Source: a virus. Taken from it: a stretch of 31,868 bases of DNA. The stretch covers positions 1 to 31,868 of IMG/VR virus record IMGVR_UViG_3300048672_000452. One strand, 5' to 3'. Both the position numbers and the translations under genes were made by a program. How positions within the stretch are numbered: the stretch's first letter is position 1; the number at the start of each line of letters is the position of its first letter. Below are positions 21,199 through 30,350 of this stretch, in pieces. Under the pieces are notes generated by a model that searched no databases, was not told where the DNA came from, and worked only from the letters and a program-made list of their open reading frames with translations.

Positions 21199-22425
21199 AT
21201 GGCAGACGGATACCCGGTACACAATTACGGCACAGACCCGTTGGGGAAAATGGGTCTTCTGTGGATGCAACAAGGTCTTGATTGGGACGAGAAGCAGAAG
21301 GCTCTGGAAGCCAAGGCGATTCAAGATGAGGCTACTTCAAGCCGTTCTGCATTCTTGAAATCTGCCGAAGCAGGAACTGCCGACCCCAACGCCGCATACA
21401 GGCTATACGAACCTGATATTGCAAGAGGGGTTATGGGGATGAGTCAGGCGGCGAAAGTCACTAAGATTATCCAACAAGCCGGATTCCTTGCCGACAATGC
21501 CAAGAAGCAACAGGAACTTACGAATTTAGAGGTAGAGAGTGCGCTAAAGTCCGTAAGCCACTGGAAGAAGATAAAAGAACAAGCCCTAATTGCTGAAGAT
21601 ACCGACCTCATGGTTGCCGCAAACGATAACCTGAAAATACTTGGTCAGGATTTGTATAAAAAGACAGGGTATCAGCATGACTTTGTTGCTGAAACAGAAG
21701 TATCTCAGGGAGTTGATTACAAGATGGGAGCGACGATAAAAGTAATCTCTGATTTGACGGATAAACTTAACGCCGCCGTTATCACTGGTGAACTTCCTAA
21801 GATAGTTGAAGCGAATGCGGCTCTTAGCAAACAGCTTCAGTTATCAGCACTATCTCTGAAACAGAAGCCAAGTGACGCTTTCCCGGCTGCTGCTTCTCTG
21901 GCGAAAGAGACTCAGGAAAAAACGATTCCTGAACTTACGAAACAGATGTTGACTCCAAAAACTACTGTTCCCCTTGGAACTATCAAGGATGTCGATAATC
22001 CAGACGGAACCAAGTCGCAGGTACGATTCGACGGAATTCAAGACGGACAACAGGTATGGACAAATATAGGTAGATCTAAACCGGAAGAGAAGAGCGATGA
22101 CACTGCGGCACTTCAGAAAAAGACATCGTATATCGCAAAGGTTCTTGGAGTCACGGAAAAAGAAGCCCTCCCAATGGCTTTGAATGCTGAAACAAAGACT
22201 AAGTTTATTTCTAAGATAGCGGAACAGTCTTCAGCATTGGGCATTCCTGTTACTCCCGCAAAGATAAAAGAATGGGGAGATTCATACGACTTGATTAACG
22301 GGAAGCAGGGTGCGGCTCCTCCCGTGGACAAGGAACGAGAGAATGCTCAAGCGGCAATAGCGGCTGGTAAAGATCCCACTCAAGTTAAAAAGATATACAA
22401 GCAAAGGACAGGTAAGGATTTTTAA
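21199..22425 (+). CDS. Putative ejection (internal virion) protein 2
   Basis: The product has 408 residues, preceded by a GAGG site. It is almost all helix, Lys/Ala/Glu-rich (WDEKQKALEAKAIQDEATSS, QELTNLEVESALKSVSHWKK), without membrane segments, Cys clusters or catalytic motifs. A short beta insert near 265-290 (KSQVRFDGIQDGQQVWTNIG) resembles an isolated phage-type strand pair. The Pro-rich hinge (GAAPPVDKER) precedes a helical end. Its stop overlaps the start of the 1219-residue protein. Middle-of-three position suggests that it makes part of the periplasmic ejection conduit. Function inferred from context. Confidence 0.6.
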   Translation: MADGYPVHNYGTDPLGKMGLLWMQQGLDWDEKQKALEAKAIQDEATSSRSAFLKSAEAGTADPNAAYRLYEPDIARGVMGMSQAAKVTKIIQQAGFLADNAKKQQELTNLEVESALKSVSHWKKIKEQALIAEDTDLMVAANDNLKILGQDLYKKTGYQHDFVAETEVSQGVDYKMGATIKVISDLTDKLNAAVITGELPKIVEANAALSKQLQLSALSLKQKPSDAFPAAASLAKETQEKTIPELTKQMLTPKTTVPLGTIKDVDNPDGTKSQVRFDGIQDGQQVWTNIGRSKPEEKSDDTAALQKKTSYIAKVLGVTEKEALPMALNAETKTKFISKIAEQSSALGIPVTPAKIKEWGDSYDLINGKQGAAPPVDKERENAQAAIAAGKDPTQVKKIYKQRTGKDF

Positions 22426-25400
22426 TGGAAGCAAACCCATACATGGGTATTCCAGATAACCCATATATGAAAACTGAAGATAACCCGTACATGAAGGATG
22501 AACCTTCCGTGTTGTCGAGTATTACTTCCGATATCGGCAAGGGTGCGTCAAAGACATTGGGCGTTGTTGTCGGTGCGGCGAATGCACCATTAGCGTTTAT
22601 CCGTGGGATGCAGAACGCTCCTATTGACGCAAGCGGTGGATTTGAAGAGTGGAATAAACTCCCGTGGTATCAAAAGCCATTGGTGATGTTGGGTGGTGGT
22701 TTTGAATCGGCGGCAAGGTCTATCGGCAAGGAAGGTGATTGGGGGGAAAGCTATGACCGCTATTACAAGGCAACTTCGGGAAGGACACTTGAACAGGATT
22801 TCGGAAAGGGTGCGAATTATATTCGGCTTGCGCTTGACCTGACGAATGACCCTATGGTTGGACCTGCTATCGGTGCAGACTTGGCAAAGCAGGGCGTTAC
22901 AACTGCCGGTCAGTTCATGCGGTATATTAGAAGAGGGGAAGTTTCGTTAGGCGCAAAAGAGGTAGTCAAGATTCCCAAAACCATGATGTCTGATATTAAC
23001 AAGCTAGACAAACTGGACGTTGCCGAAAAAGACGCATTACGACAGAACCTTGTGGATTTATTGCGTGGGAAAGCGCAGGGGGATGCGGCGTTACAGAAAG
23101 GGGATGCGTTACGGCAGGGGAAAGTTGCATCGTTGCTTGAAGAGGGTAAAGTAGAACCAATTCCACAGGAGTTAAGTGTTGGCAAGAGTTTACCGGAATA
23201 CGGAAAGGGTTCCGTACCTGAAGAGATAGTCATTCCGCGAGGAGTTGCGAGTACGGAAGATGTATTTTCTGAAGCACCATTGCCACCTCCGAAACGGGAA
23301 AAGAGAATACGCACATTAAAAGATGATCCAGAAAAGACACCTTATTGGCTAAAACGTGTCGGGAAAGATATTCCAGAAAAAGACCGCTATACCGAAGCTA
23401 AGAGGCTACAGCAAAAATACTTAGATTCCCAAGTCGCTATGCACGGCGCGGGTGCGATTACCGGTGTCGATGTTGATGAGGAAGGAAATCCCACCTATGA
23501 CTTTGCCAAAGGTGCAGGGGGTGCGGCACTTGGCATGGCTGCGTTCAAGATGGCTCCATTCCTAAAAAAGTCAGCTGCGGCTCAGAAGTTATATGATCAG
23601 AATCCAAACTGGTCAAAAGTCCACGATATGATTGGACAGGACAAGACTCCATTCAGTTTCATGGGTTTGTGGAATGATGTCTGGAAAATGGGGATAGATA
23701 AGTTTGAGCCGATAAACAAGGTTTCCCGTGAAACATACGATGCGGCAATTAAGTATCAATCCTACAAGGATGTTGCCGCTATAAAGATGAGTGAACTTGA
23801 CCCATACTTCAAGCCGTTTGGCAAAAAAGATTCGGTCATGGTTAGCGAGTACATTGCCGCAAAACGAGCCATAAACCGTGCAGAGAATGGAATAAAGAAC
23901 CCGAATAACGTGACATTGGCTGATGCTCAAGGCGCAGTTAAAGAAATCGAGGCAACCTATCAGGCGAAAGGTGGTGACATCAACGACCTTCGCAAGGCGG
24001 CTGATGGATTCCATAATTGGGCGCAACGAAACATTTTAAAAGAGGCTTTGGATAACGGCTTTATTTCTCAAGAGGCATACAACAAGATAAAAGCGAACAA
24101 TAGTTTCTATGCCACCTTTGATGTACTTGCCCATATGCCTGAAGATATGGACAAGATTCCAATATTGGCGAGTAATGAATACTTCAGCATGAGTAACCAG
24201 AAAATCATCAAGGCAATGAAGGGGACGGAAAAGGCTATCGACGATCCCATAGAAGCGACAATAAGGAAATTCGCAAGCGCACAGGCTCAGTTTGCACAGA
24301 ATAAAGTTGCTTCTACTTTCATTGATGACATGATTTCCAATCCCGATCCCGTAAAGCAGGCGATGATTCGTCCATTGGCGCAGACTAAAAAAGAGTTCGA
24401 TATCCTCACGAAGCAGGGCATGAATCCTGTCGCTTCTGTTCCCGATGGATGGGACACCATTAATCGGATGAAGAACGGAAATGTTGAGAAATATGTCGCA
24501 CCAAAAGAGATTACGGAATCAATGAAGCAGTTGAAGCCGTGGCAAGCACCAAAGGCGGTACAGGCGATGAACTCTATATTCAGAAGTTCAGCAACTACCT
24601 TGTATCTCCCGTTCACGGTTGGTAATGCGGTGCGTGACGCATTCATGGCCTTTGTAACATCTCCGGTTTATCGTGGGGCAGAGGTCGTGAAATTCCCCGT
24701 CGATTGGTTGAAGGGTGCTTATGAGGGATTGAAGTATGAGTTTGCCAATAACTCAAAGGCAGTGGAAGGATACCTGAAACACGGTGGTGGTTTTGGATGG
24801 ACAAGTGAAGTAAGGGATGCCACGGCGACAAAGGAAAAGTTATTCAAGGGACCGCTTCAGATTGTGATGAATCAAGCCAATCTATTCAAGCAGATTGAAA
24901 AGTTGTCCGGTGCAATAGAACTTGCGCCTCGTATGGCGGTTTATGAGAGGGCAATCAAACAGGGCGGTTCGATGGATGATGCCGCTACGCTTGCAAGAAA
25001 GGCAACCATTGATTTCAACAGGTCTGGAAGCCTTCTGAAAGTATTGAATCAGTTTGTGCCATTTCTTAATGCACGGGTACAGGCGCGAACAGTTATGGCA
25101 GAGGCATTGAAGAGTGACCCCAAGGGAACGATAGCCAAGGGATTCATGGCGGCTGTCCTCCCTGGTGCGGCGTTGTATGCCTATAACCGGCAACACTTCT
25201 CTGATTTGTACGACGATATCCCTAGATACACTAGAGATAATTATTTCACGTTTATCACTGGTGAAACGAAGGATGAGAAGGGAAACACTGTCCCGACATA
25301 TTTTGTGATTCCCAAAGGTGATGTGGGGCAGATGCTTTGGAACCCCATAGAACACTTTATTGATAAGGTATGGAAAGATGACAAGAAAAGCACTACTGAA

Positions 25401-26084
25401 TTTTTAACTCAGTTTGCAAGTGACTTATCTCCGATAGCGTTTGCCAACGAAGGAAAGTTGTCTGCCAGTTTAACGGCATCTAACGTAACCCCTCCTGCGG
25501 TGAAGGCTGTTTATGAGAACATAACCAATAAGAATCTTTATACTGGTCAGGATATTGTTCCTTACTTCATGGAGAAGAACAAACCGCCAGAACTTCAGTT
25601 TAAGGAAAAGACACCAGAGACATATAAATGGATTGCAAAAGAACTGAAGGACAAAGCAAATATCAGTATGTCTCCTCTCAAGATGCAAAATTTCATGTCC
25701 AATATCATAGCGGGATATGGGCGTGAAGGTCTTGACCCTGCGGCAATGATGAAGGGATTAACGGGGAGATTCTACAAGGAACAGGGTGGGCAAAAGGAAC
25801 GTGACATATGGGATTTGATTAAGGAAATAGAAACTGGATACAACACCGCACGATCCTATGCAGAGCAATTTGTAAGGGATGGCGATAGACCTTCTGCGCT
25901 CAAGTTAATGCAGAAGTGGAATGAAGGGATGGATAAACAGGTTGAGCGGATGGGGAAAGGCGGGATTTCCGATAAGGGTGGGGTGAGAAGGGATTACTTC
26001 TTCACCTTTGAGAAGATGAAGGGCGTTATGCAGTCTGGTATGGACACTAGATCCGCACTACAGAAAAAGATATCGGTGAAATAG
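22425..26084 (+). CDS. Large ejection protein with LPD38-like region
   Basis: The product has 1219 residues, the largest here. The first 25 residues hold three NPYM copies eight residues apart (residues 4, 12, 20). A glycine-rich hydrophobic region follows (KTLGVVVGAANAPLAFIRGM). Around residues 720-745, TLYLPFTVGNAVRDAFMAF matches the N-x-x-R-D signature, and about 860-890, DFNRSGSLLKVLNQFVPFLN matches the second signature, of the LPD38 domain found in large polyvalent and ejection proteins of phages. The rest is mostly helical. Such proteins enter the host with phage DNA. No lytic transglycosylase motif was seen, so wall penetration must be by another protein or an unseen domain. Confidence 0.75.
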   Translation: MEANPYMGIPDNPYMKTEDNPYMKDEPSVLSSITSDIGKGASKTLGVVVGAANAPLAFIRGMQNAPIDASGGFEEWNKLPWYQKPLVMLGGGFESAARSIGKEGDWGESYDRYYKATSGRTLEQDFGKGANYIRLALDLTNDPMVGPAIGADLAKQGVTTAGQFMRYIRRGEVSLGAKEVVKIPKTMMSDINKLDKLDVAEKDALRQNLVDLLRGKAQGDAALQKGDALRQGKVASLLEEGKVEPIPQELSVGKSLPEYGKGSVPEEIVIPRGVASTEDVFSEAPLPPPKREKRIRTLKDDPEKTPYWLKRVGKDIPEKDRYTEAKRLQQKYLDSQVAMHGAGAITGVDVDEEGNPTYDFAKGAGGAALGMAAFKMAPFLKKSAAAQKLYDQNPNWSKVHDMIGQDKTPFSFMGLWNDVWKMGIDKFEPINKVSRETYDAAIKYQSYKDVAAIKMSELDPYFKPFGKKDSVMVSEYIAAKRAINRAENGIKNPNNVTLADAQGAVKEIEATYQAKGGDINDLRKAADGFHNWAQRNILKEALDNGFISQEAYNKIKANNSFYATFDVLAHMPEDMDKIPILASNEYFSMSNQKIIKAMKGTEKAIDDPIEATIRKFASAQAQFAQNKVASTFIDDMISNPDPVKQAMIRPLAQTKKEFDILTKQGMNPVASVPDGWDTINRMKNGNVEKYVAPKEITESMKQLKPWQAPKAVQAMNSIFRSSATTLYLPFTVGNAVRDAFMAFVTSPVYRGAEVVKFPVDWLKGAYEGLKYEFANNSKAVEGYLKHGGGFGWTSEVRDATATKEKLFKGPLQIVMNQANLFKQIEKLSGAIELAPRMAVYERAIKQGGSMDDAATLARKATIDFNRSGSLLKVLNQFVPFLNARVQARTVMAEALKSDPKGTIAKGFMAAVLPGAALYAYNRQHFSDLYDDIPRYTRDNYFTFITGETKDEKGNTVPTYFVIPKGDVGQMLWNPIEHFIDKVWKDDKKSTTEFLTQFASDLSPIAFANEGKLSASLTASNVTPPAVKAVYENITNKNLYTGQDIVPYFMEKNKPPELQFKEKTPETYKWIAKELKDKANISMSPLKMQNFMSNIIAGYGREGLDPAAMMKGLTGRFYKEQGGQKERDIWDLIKEIETGYNTARSYAEQFVRDGDRPSALKLMQKWNEGMDKQVERMGKGGISDKGGVRRDYFFTFEKMKGVMQSGMDTRSALQKKISVK

Positions 26085-26085
26085 A

Positions 26086-26226
26086 ATGACAACCACATGG
26101 ACACCGGAGCAGAACGGGAACACGGGACGGATGATATTTGTGGATAACGAAGTCCTGTACGTTGATGATGAGACACATTATGTGGATGAATCGGATGTGT
26201 TTACGAAGGAGGTAGCACCGACATGA
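26086..26226 (+). CDS. 46-residue acidic protein
   Basis: The ATG at 26086 follows the large ejection gene by one base; the TGA overlaps the next ATG (ATGA). The product begins MTTTWTPEQNGNTGRMIFVD and continues with an acidic, Val/Tyr/Asp-rich strand pair (NEVLYVDDETHYVDESD). The binding site is weak (GGTG), so coupling to the previous gene is likely. It looks like a short beta hairpin and may be an adaptor or chaperone for the fibre that follows. No family was recognised. Confidence 0.6.
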   Translation: MTTTWTPEQNGNTGRMIFVDNEVLYVDDETHYVDESDVFTKEVAPT

Positions 26227-27602
26227 GCTTAACACCTACGACAATGACGGGTGCGAGTAAGGATACCATCAAGGAAGGGTTCACGGCGATGAACCAAATC
26301 ATAACCGATCTCGCTTCCACTGCTAGTGGAAAGGGGGCATCGTGCATTGGTATCTACGACTCTGCCAATAACTTTGCGGCGGAGAATGTTGAGACAGCCC
26401 TGGCAGAGGTTTACACCGATCATGCGGCGGCATTAACCATGTCGGCTGTATTTGATGAGAACACCGCCACAACAACAGGTCTTACTTGGGGGTACAAGGG
26501 TGGTCAGTTCCGTAACGACAATACAATTACAACTGTTACAGCAGGTACGGTAAGCCTTACCGACGATACGACAAATTATATCGAAGTGGCATCCAACGGG
26601 ACAGTTTATGTTGTGGCTGGATCGTTCACCGCCGGAAGGATACCGATTAGAACGGTTGTAACCGCATCCGGTGTGCAGACCACATCGACAGACAAGAGGG
26701 CATGGTTCTCAACATGGCCCACGGCGTATTACCATCATGTGAACAACCTCAAGGTGACAAGGAATGCCACGACAAACATCCTTGACCTATTTGAAAGCAC
26801 TACTGGTGTTGACCCTACCACCACATATCCAATCAGGATTGCGATTCCAAACGGAACAGGGGTGACTTGGAGAACGAGATCGGCGGCGGTTGTTTCGGGA
26901 ACAGGTTCGTTTACCCTTGCCGATGGAACCGGGTATTGGGGATTGCCATCGTCAAATGGTTCCGACTACGAAGTATATGTCTATGCGATATGGTCAACGG
27001 CTGATTCCGGTATTGTATGGGGGATGTCAAATAGGAGCGATTATCAGCTTTGCCCGACAGGAACGACCAACACCGCAGACGGGTATATGCTTCTGGAGGA
27101 TTCAAGCACTTACACTAGGGCGGGTACGGACTATTGCGTAGCGGTGGCACGGGTTCGGTTTGAGTATGACACAGGTGACGCACCTGATTACACATTCTCT
27201 ACAAGCAACATTACGTTGATTTACGGGAACTATTCAGATGCCGTGCTACGGTACACTCGGTTCAAGGTTATTGCCGCTACAAGGGCGATGGATGCCGCCA
27301 CTGGAGATGTTAACTATGCTCACGGACTTGGGATAACTCCAAAAGCTGTATTTGCAATAGGGGCTGTTTCCACTAAGGGTGCATCTATAGGGTACGCTGT
27401 TGGAACGGCGGCGGGGGATCATGGTTCAGTAGTGTCCTCTGTTTCAGCGCAACAAAAGCTAATCTATGCCTATGAGGATGCGGGTAAGTCACAAGATGCT
27501 GTGGTTAAGACTCTTGATCCCACGAATATAACATTGACTTGGACAAGAACGGGAGCAACCGCCTCCGCTACGTTTACCTTTTATATGCTTGCAGCGGGAT
27601 AG
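26223..27602 (+). CDS. Tail fibre-like protein
   Basis: The product has 459 residues; AAGGAGG lies 10 bases before the ATG. The N-terminal ASKDTIKEGFTAMNQIITDL and CIGIYDSANNFAAENVETAL follow a pattern (I-x-I-x-D...F...NVE-x-AL) common at the base of phage fibres. The rest is Thr/Ser/Gly-rich and beta (TTTGLTWGYKGGQFRND, then TTNYIEVASNGTVYVVAGSF), ending in a small beta domain (KVIAATRAMDAATGDVNYAH). It is likely part of the host-recognition apparatus. The receptor is unknown. Confidence 0.7.
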   Translation: MSLTPTTMTGASKDTIKEGFTAMNQIITDLASTASGKGASCIGIYDSANNFAAENVETALAEVYTDHAAALTMSAVFDENTATTTGLTWGYKGGQFRNDNTITTVTAGTVSLTDDTTNYIEVASNGTVYVVAGSFTAGRIPIRTVVTASGVQTTSTDKRAWFSTWPTAYYHHVNNLKVTRNATTNILDLFESTTGVDPTTTYPIRIAIPNGTGVTWRTRSAAVVSGTGSFTLADGTGYWGLPSSNGSDYEVYVYAIWSTADSGIVWGMSNRSDYQLCPTGTTNTADGYMLLEDSSTYTRAGTDYCVAVARVRFEYDTGDAPDYTFSTSNITLIYGNYSDAVLRYTRFKVIAATRAMDAATGDVNYAHGLGITPKAVFAIGAVSTKGASIGYAVGTAAGDHGSVVSSVSAQQKLIYAYEDAGKSQDAVVKTLDPTNITLTWTRTGATASATFTFYMLAAG

Positions 27603-27611
27603 GGGGACAAT

Positions 27612-27983
27612 ATGAGAATATGCGTTGTTACAGAGACAAAGAGAATCATTGAAATGCAAGATCCAGGTGCGGAAGGGTTGTTGCTTCAGAACGCCATCAA
27701 TGCGGGATATTCCCCAGATACCATTGAAGAGAGGGAAGTGGATTATGTCGCATACCTTTCGGCAAAAGCGGAAGATCCGGTTGAGATAGCAAACGCACAG
27801 GCTGCGGATGATGAGCAATCGAAACTTGACCGTATCCGTGCCGCTGTTCTTGAAAAATTCCCCTCAAGACAATCCGTTGCTGCTGCGATAGATGCTGTTC
27901 CTAATACCGTAGCGGGATGCAAGGCAGCGATGAAGGCAGGATTTGATGTACTTTACCTTTTAGCAACGAACAAGGAAACGTAA
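27612..27983 (+). CDS. Small helical protein between fibre genes
   Basis: The product has 123 residues. The start MRICVVTETKRIIEMQDPGA is followed by acidic, Ala-rich helices (YLSAKAEDPVEIANAQAADD) and a last helix (AGCKAAMKAGFDVLYLLATN). Short proteins of this type between fibre genes often act as fibre chaperones, but I recognise no family. It has no membrane segment or catalytic motif. It is read after a 9-base gap from the fibre gene. Confidence 0.55.
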   Translation: MRICVVTETKRIIEMQDPGAEGLLLQNAINAGYSPDTIEEREVDYVAYLSAKAEDPVEIANAQAADDEQSKLDRIRAAVLEKFPSRQSVAAAIDAVPNTVAGCKAAMKAGFDVLYLLATNKET

Positions 27984-27994
27984 AGGAGAAAACC

Positions 27995-28543
27995 ATGAGA
28001 AATATGATTTTGGAAAGATTGTGCAAAGTAACGGAATTGCTTCAGTATTTCAACGGGTCAACGGTAATAACTCAAGCAGATCAGACCTACACTGCGTCCA
28101 ATATCGGATCTGGACTTACCGCCGGGGATATCATGGTCATCAGTGGTGCATCAAACTCCGCTTCCAATGGCACATTCACATTAAAGACCGTAGCTTCCGG
28201 GGCAATCGTTGTGGATGACATGGATATCGGGGCAAATGAAACTGCTACGATCACTATGAATCAAGAGTATCAAAGTGCATGGTATGAGGTGAGAGGATTC
28301 GCCGCGCTGACTGGTGTAGTGAATACCTCTGGTAATGCTCAGTTGTATGTGGATTTAAGCGACAACGGAGTTGATGTTGACTATTCCTCGGCTCCCGGCA
28401 CGAGTTCTGGAGCAATCACAGGGGGAACGGCTTTCCCGTTTGAAGTGACGAACCTCATGCCTTATGCACGGATTCGGATCAGGAACAACGGCGCAGACCA
28501 GACCACAATGAGGGCTTATCTATACGGAAGGAAGATTAGCTAG
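27995..28543 (+). CDS. Beta-rich virion protein
   Basis: The product has 182 residues, with AAGGAG before the ATG. Residues 25-85 (DQTYTASNIGSGLTAGDIMV, then GTFTLKTVASGAIVVDDMD) and 115-180 (NAQLYVDLSDNGVDVDYS, then YARIRIRNNGADQTTMRAYL) form two beta-rich halves of a jelly-roll or Ig-like type. The N-terminal 20 residues look helical and may be an attachment segment. Such proteins are common as accessory fibre or baseplate parts. The stop TAG overlaps the next gene's GTG. Confidence 0.6.
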   Translation: MRNMILERLCKVTELLQYFNGSTVITQADQTYTASNIGSGLTAGDIMVISGASNSASNGTFTLKTVASGAIVVDDMDIGANETATITMNQEYQSAWYEVRGFAALTGVVNTSGNAQLYVDLSDNGVDVDYSSAPGTSSGAITGGTAFPFEVTNLMPYARIRIRNNGADQTTMRAYLYGRKIS

Positions 28544-30087
28544 TGATTAACGTAGACCCATTGCCCCAAAATCAGAATTACGTTTGGGATACATCAACCC
28601 TCGCATGGGTGGCGATGACCCAACCACTGATCAAGACCGACACGCTTACCGTGACAGGGACGATGGATCTCACCAAATACGGCGGGTCTGTGGTGGGTGC
28701 GGGTAATGCTCTCCATGTTAGGCCAGGGACAAGTGCGGTATTCCCAGTTGACCAGAATGTTACTGCTGATGCAAATAACAGTAGCACGACAAATCTAGCG
28801 GCGGGGAATACCTATACGTTCACAGGAACAAAGACATCAACTCTTGGAATCGTCGGTATCCAAGTGGGGTTATTTGCCGACAAGAACTGCAAGGTAAGCG
28901 TCCAACAATCTCCCAATGCAACGCCGAATTGGGATATTGTCGATGACTATTTTTATACCGCAAGCTCAACCGACTTCGGAATAACGGTACAGGTAATCTC
29001 TTCTTATGTGCGGGTTGTGGTGACAACCAATTTGGAAACAACCACGGTATTTAGACTGTCAACCGCACTCTGCCCGATGGTCGAAGCGGTCCCCCGGTCA
29101 CTCGACAAGAACGGGAACTTCAAGATTTCAGCTCCAACTGATGCTTACGGTTTCAAGGCAGAGCATACGCCGATGGGGGAGATCCGCACCGTTACCCCTG
29201 CTAGACTTATAGGGACCAACTTTGAAGGTACAACTATAGACGCAAAGTTCTGGACAACAAATGCCACTGGGACGGCGGCAACTATAGCACAGGCAAACGC
29301 TCAATTATTGCTTACCTCTGGAACATCATCTGGTGCGGCAGTAACGATGTATAGCGTCAGAAGGTCACGGTATGTCAGTGGTGTAGGTGTACGTTACAGG
29401 GCGGTTATTCAAGCATCTGCGGGGATAGCGAACAATAAACGCCGTTGGGGAATCGGGTATGGTGCAAGCCTTCCGACAATTACCGATGGAGCGTGGTTTC
29501 AATTTGATGGGACAGAATTTGCGATTGTAACCTGTAAAGGTACAACGGAAGCAAAGGTTACCTCCTTCAACGGTCAGTTAGGAGCAACCTATACACCGGG
29601 AACGTCTGTAAAGACATTTGAGATTTACTGGACAAACAGCAAGGTTTACTTTGTCATTGGTGATGTTGTCTTGCACATGATTTCAGCTTCAACGGCAACA
29701 TGGGCCAATACGATGAATTTCCATATCTTCGCTGATTCGTTGAATGCTGACACTATAGCAGCCAGTGAGACTCTAGCGATAAGAGTTGCGTCAATTCACC
29801 GATTGGGGTTGATGGAAACCCAACCGATTTACTATCATATCACCGGAGCAGCGGCAACCCATACGCTTAAATTGGGGCCGGGGATTCTTCATAAAATCAT
29901 CTACAATAATACAACCGGAACATCTATCACGATTATCGACAATGTGACGGGATCAACACCGGTAATCGGAGTGATTACCACGGCAACGGCGGCTTTGGGG
30001 TCGTGGGATTATAGTCTTCCTTTTAACACGGGACTTATGTTGACAACAGTTGGTGACAACCTTGATGCTACAATTGTGTACGAATAG
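28543..30087 (+). CDS. Tail fibre-like protein with a lectin-like C-terminal region
   Basis: The product has 514 residues and uses a GTG start at 28543 that overlaps the previous TAG; GGAAGGAAG lies upstream. The N-terminal 90 residues (PQNQNYVWDTSTLAWVAMTQ) resemble fibre attachment regions. About 220-420 (EGTTIDAKFWTTNATGTAAT, WFQFDGTEFAIVTCKG, TFEIYWTNSKVYFVIGDVVL) look like a concanavalin/LamG-type beta sandwich that could bind glycans. The C-terminal region (ITGAAATHTLKLGPGILHKI) is a further beta domain. No catalytic residues can be named. Likely receptor-binding; unproven. Confidence 0.7.
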   Translation: MINVDPLPQNQNYVWDTSTLAWVAMTQPLIKTDTLTVTGTMDLTKYGGSVVGAGNALHVRPGTSAVFPVDQNVTADANNSSTTNLAAGNTYTFTGTKTSTLGIVGIQVGLFADKNCKVSVQQSPNATPNWDIVDDYFYTASSTDFGITVQVISSYVRVVVTTNLETTTVFRLSTALCPMVEAVPRSLDKNGNFKISAPTDAYGFKAEHTPMGEIRTVTPARLIGTNFEGTTIDAKFWTTNATGTAATIAQANAQLLLTSGTSSGAAVTMYSVRRSRYVSGVGVRYRAVIQASAGIANNKRRWGIGYGASLPTITDGAWFQFDGTEFAIVTCKGTTEAKVTSFNGQLGATYTPGTSVKTFEIYWTNSKVYFVIGDVVLHMISASTATWANTMNFHIFADSLNADTIAASETLAIRVASIHRLGLMETQPIYYHITGAAATHTLKLGPGILHKIIYNNTTGTSITIIDNVTGSTPVIGVITTATAALGSWDYSLPFNTGLMLTTVGDNLDATIVYE

Positions 30088-30106
30088 TTAATAAAAAAGA
30101 GGACGT

Positions 30107-30340
30107 ATGAAATCAATAGTATCAATTAGTAGGTATTGGGACAATCCACAAATCAAGACAACTATTTCAGCGGTGGGGATTTCTCTTCAGGTAGAACTCG
30201 ATGATTTTATTGAGGCATTGATACAGGAAATCGGACCTGTGACATGGACGTTCACGGAAAAGGCATTTCGTGAAAAGATAAACGTAGCGTGTAATAATAC
30301 GCTGGAAAAATTAAAAGAAGAAAGCATTAAGGCCGTCTAG
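30107..30340 (+). CDS. Small hypothetical protein
   Basis: The product has 77 residues; GAGGACGT precedes the ATG. The N-terminal half is beta (MKSIVSISRYWDNPQIKTTI, then GISLQVELDDFIEALIQEIG) and the C-terminal half helical and charged (FREKINVACNNTLEKLKEES). No family was recognised. It sits between two fibre-type genes and is co-directional with them. Confidence 0.6.
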   Translation: MKSIVSISRYWDNPQIKTTISAVGISLQVELDDFIEALIQEIGPVTWTFTEKAFREKINVACNNTLEKLKEESIKAV

Positions 30341-30350
30341 GGAGGTAAAA

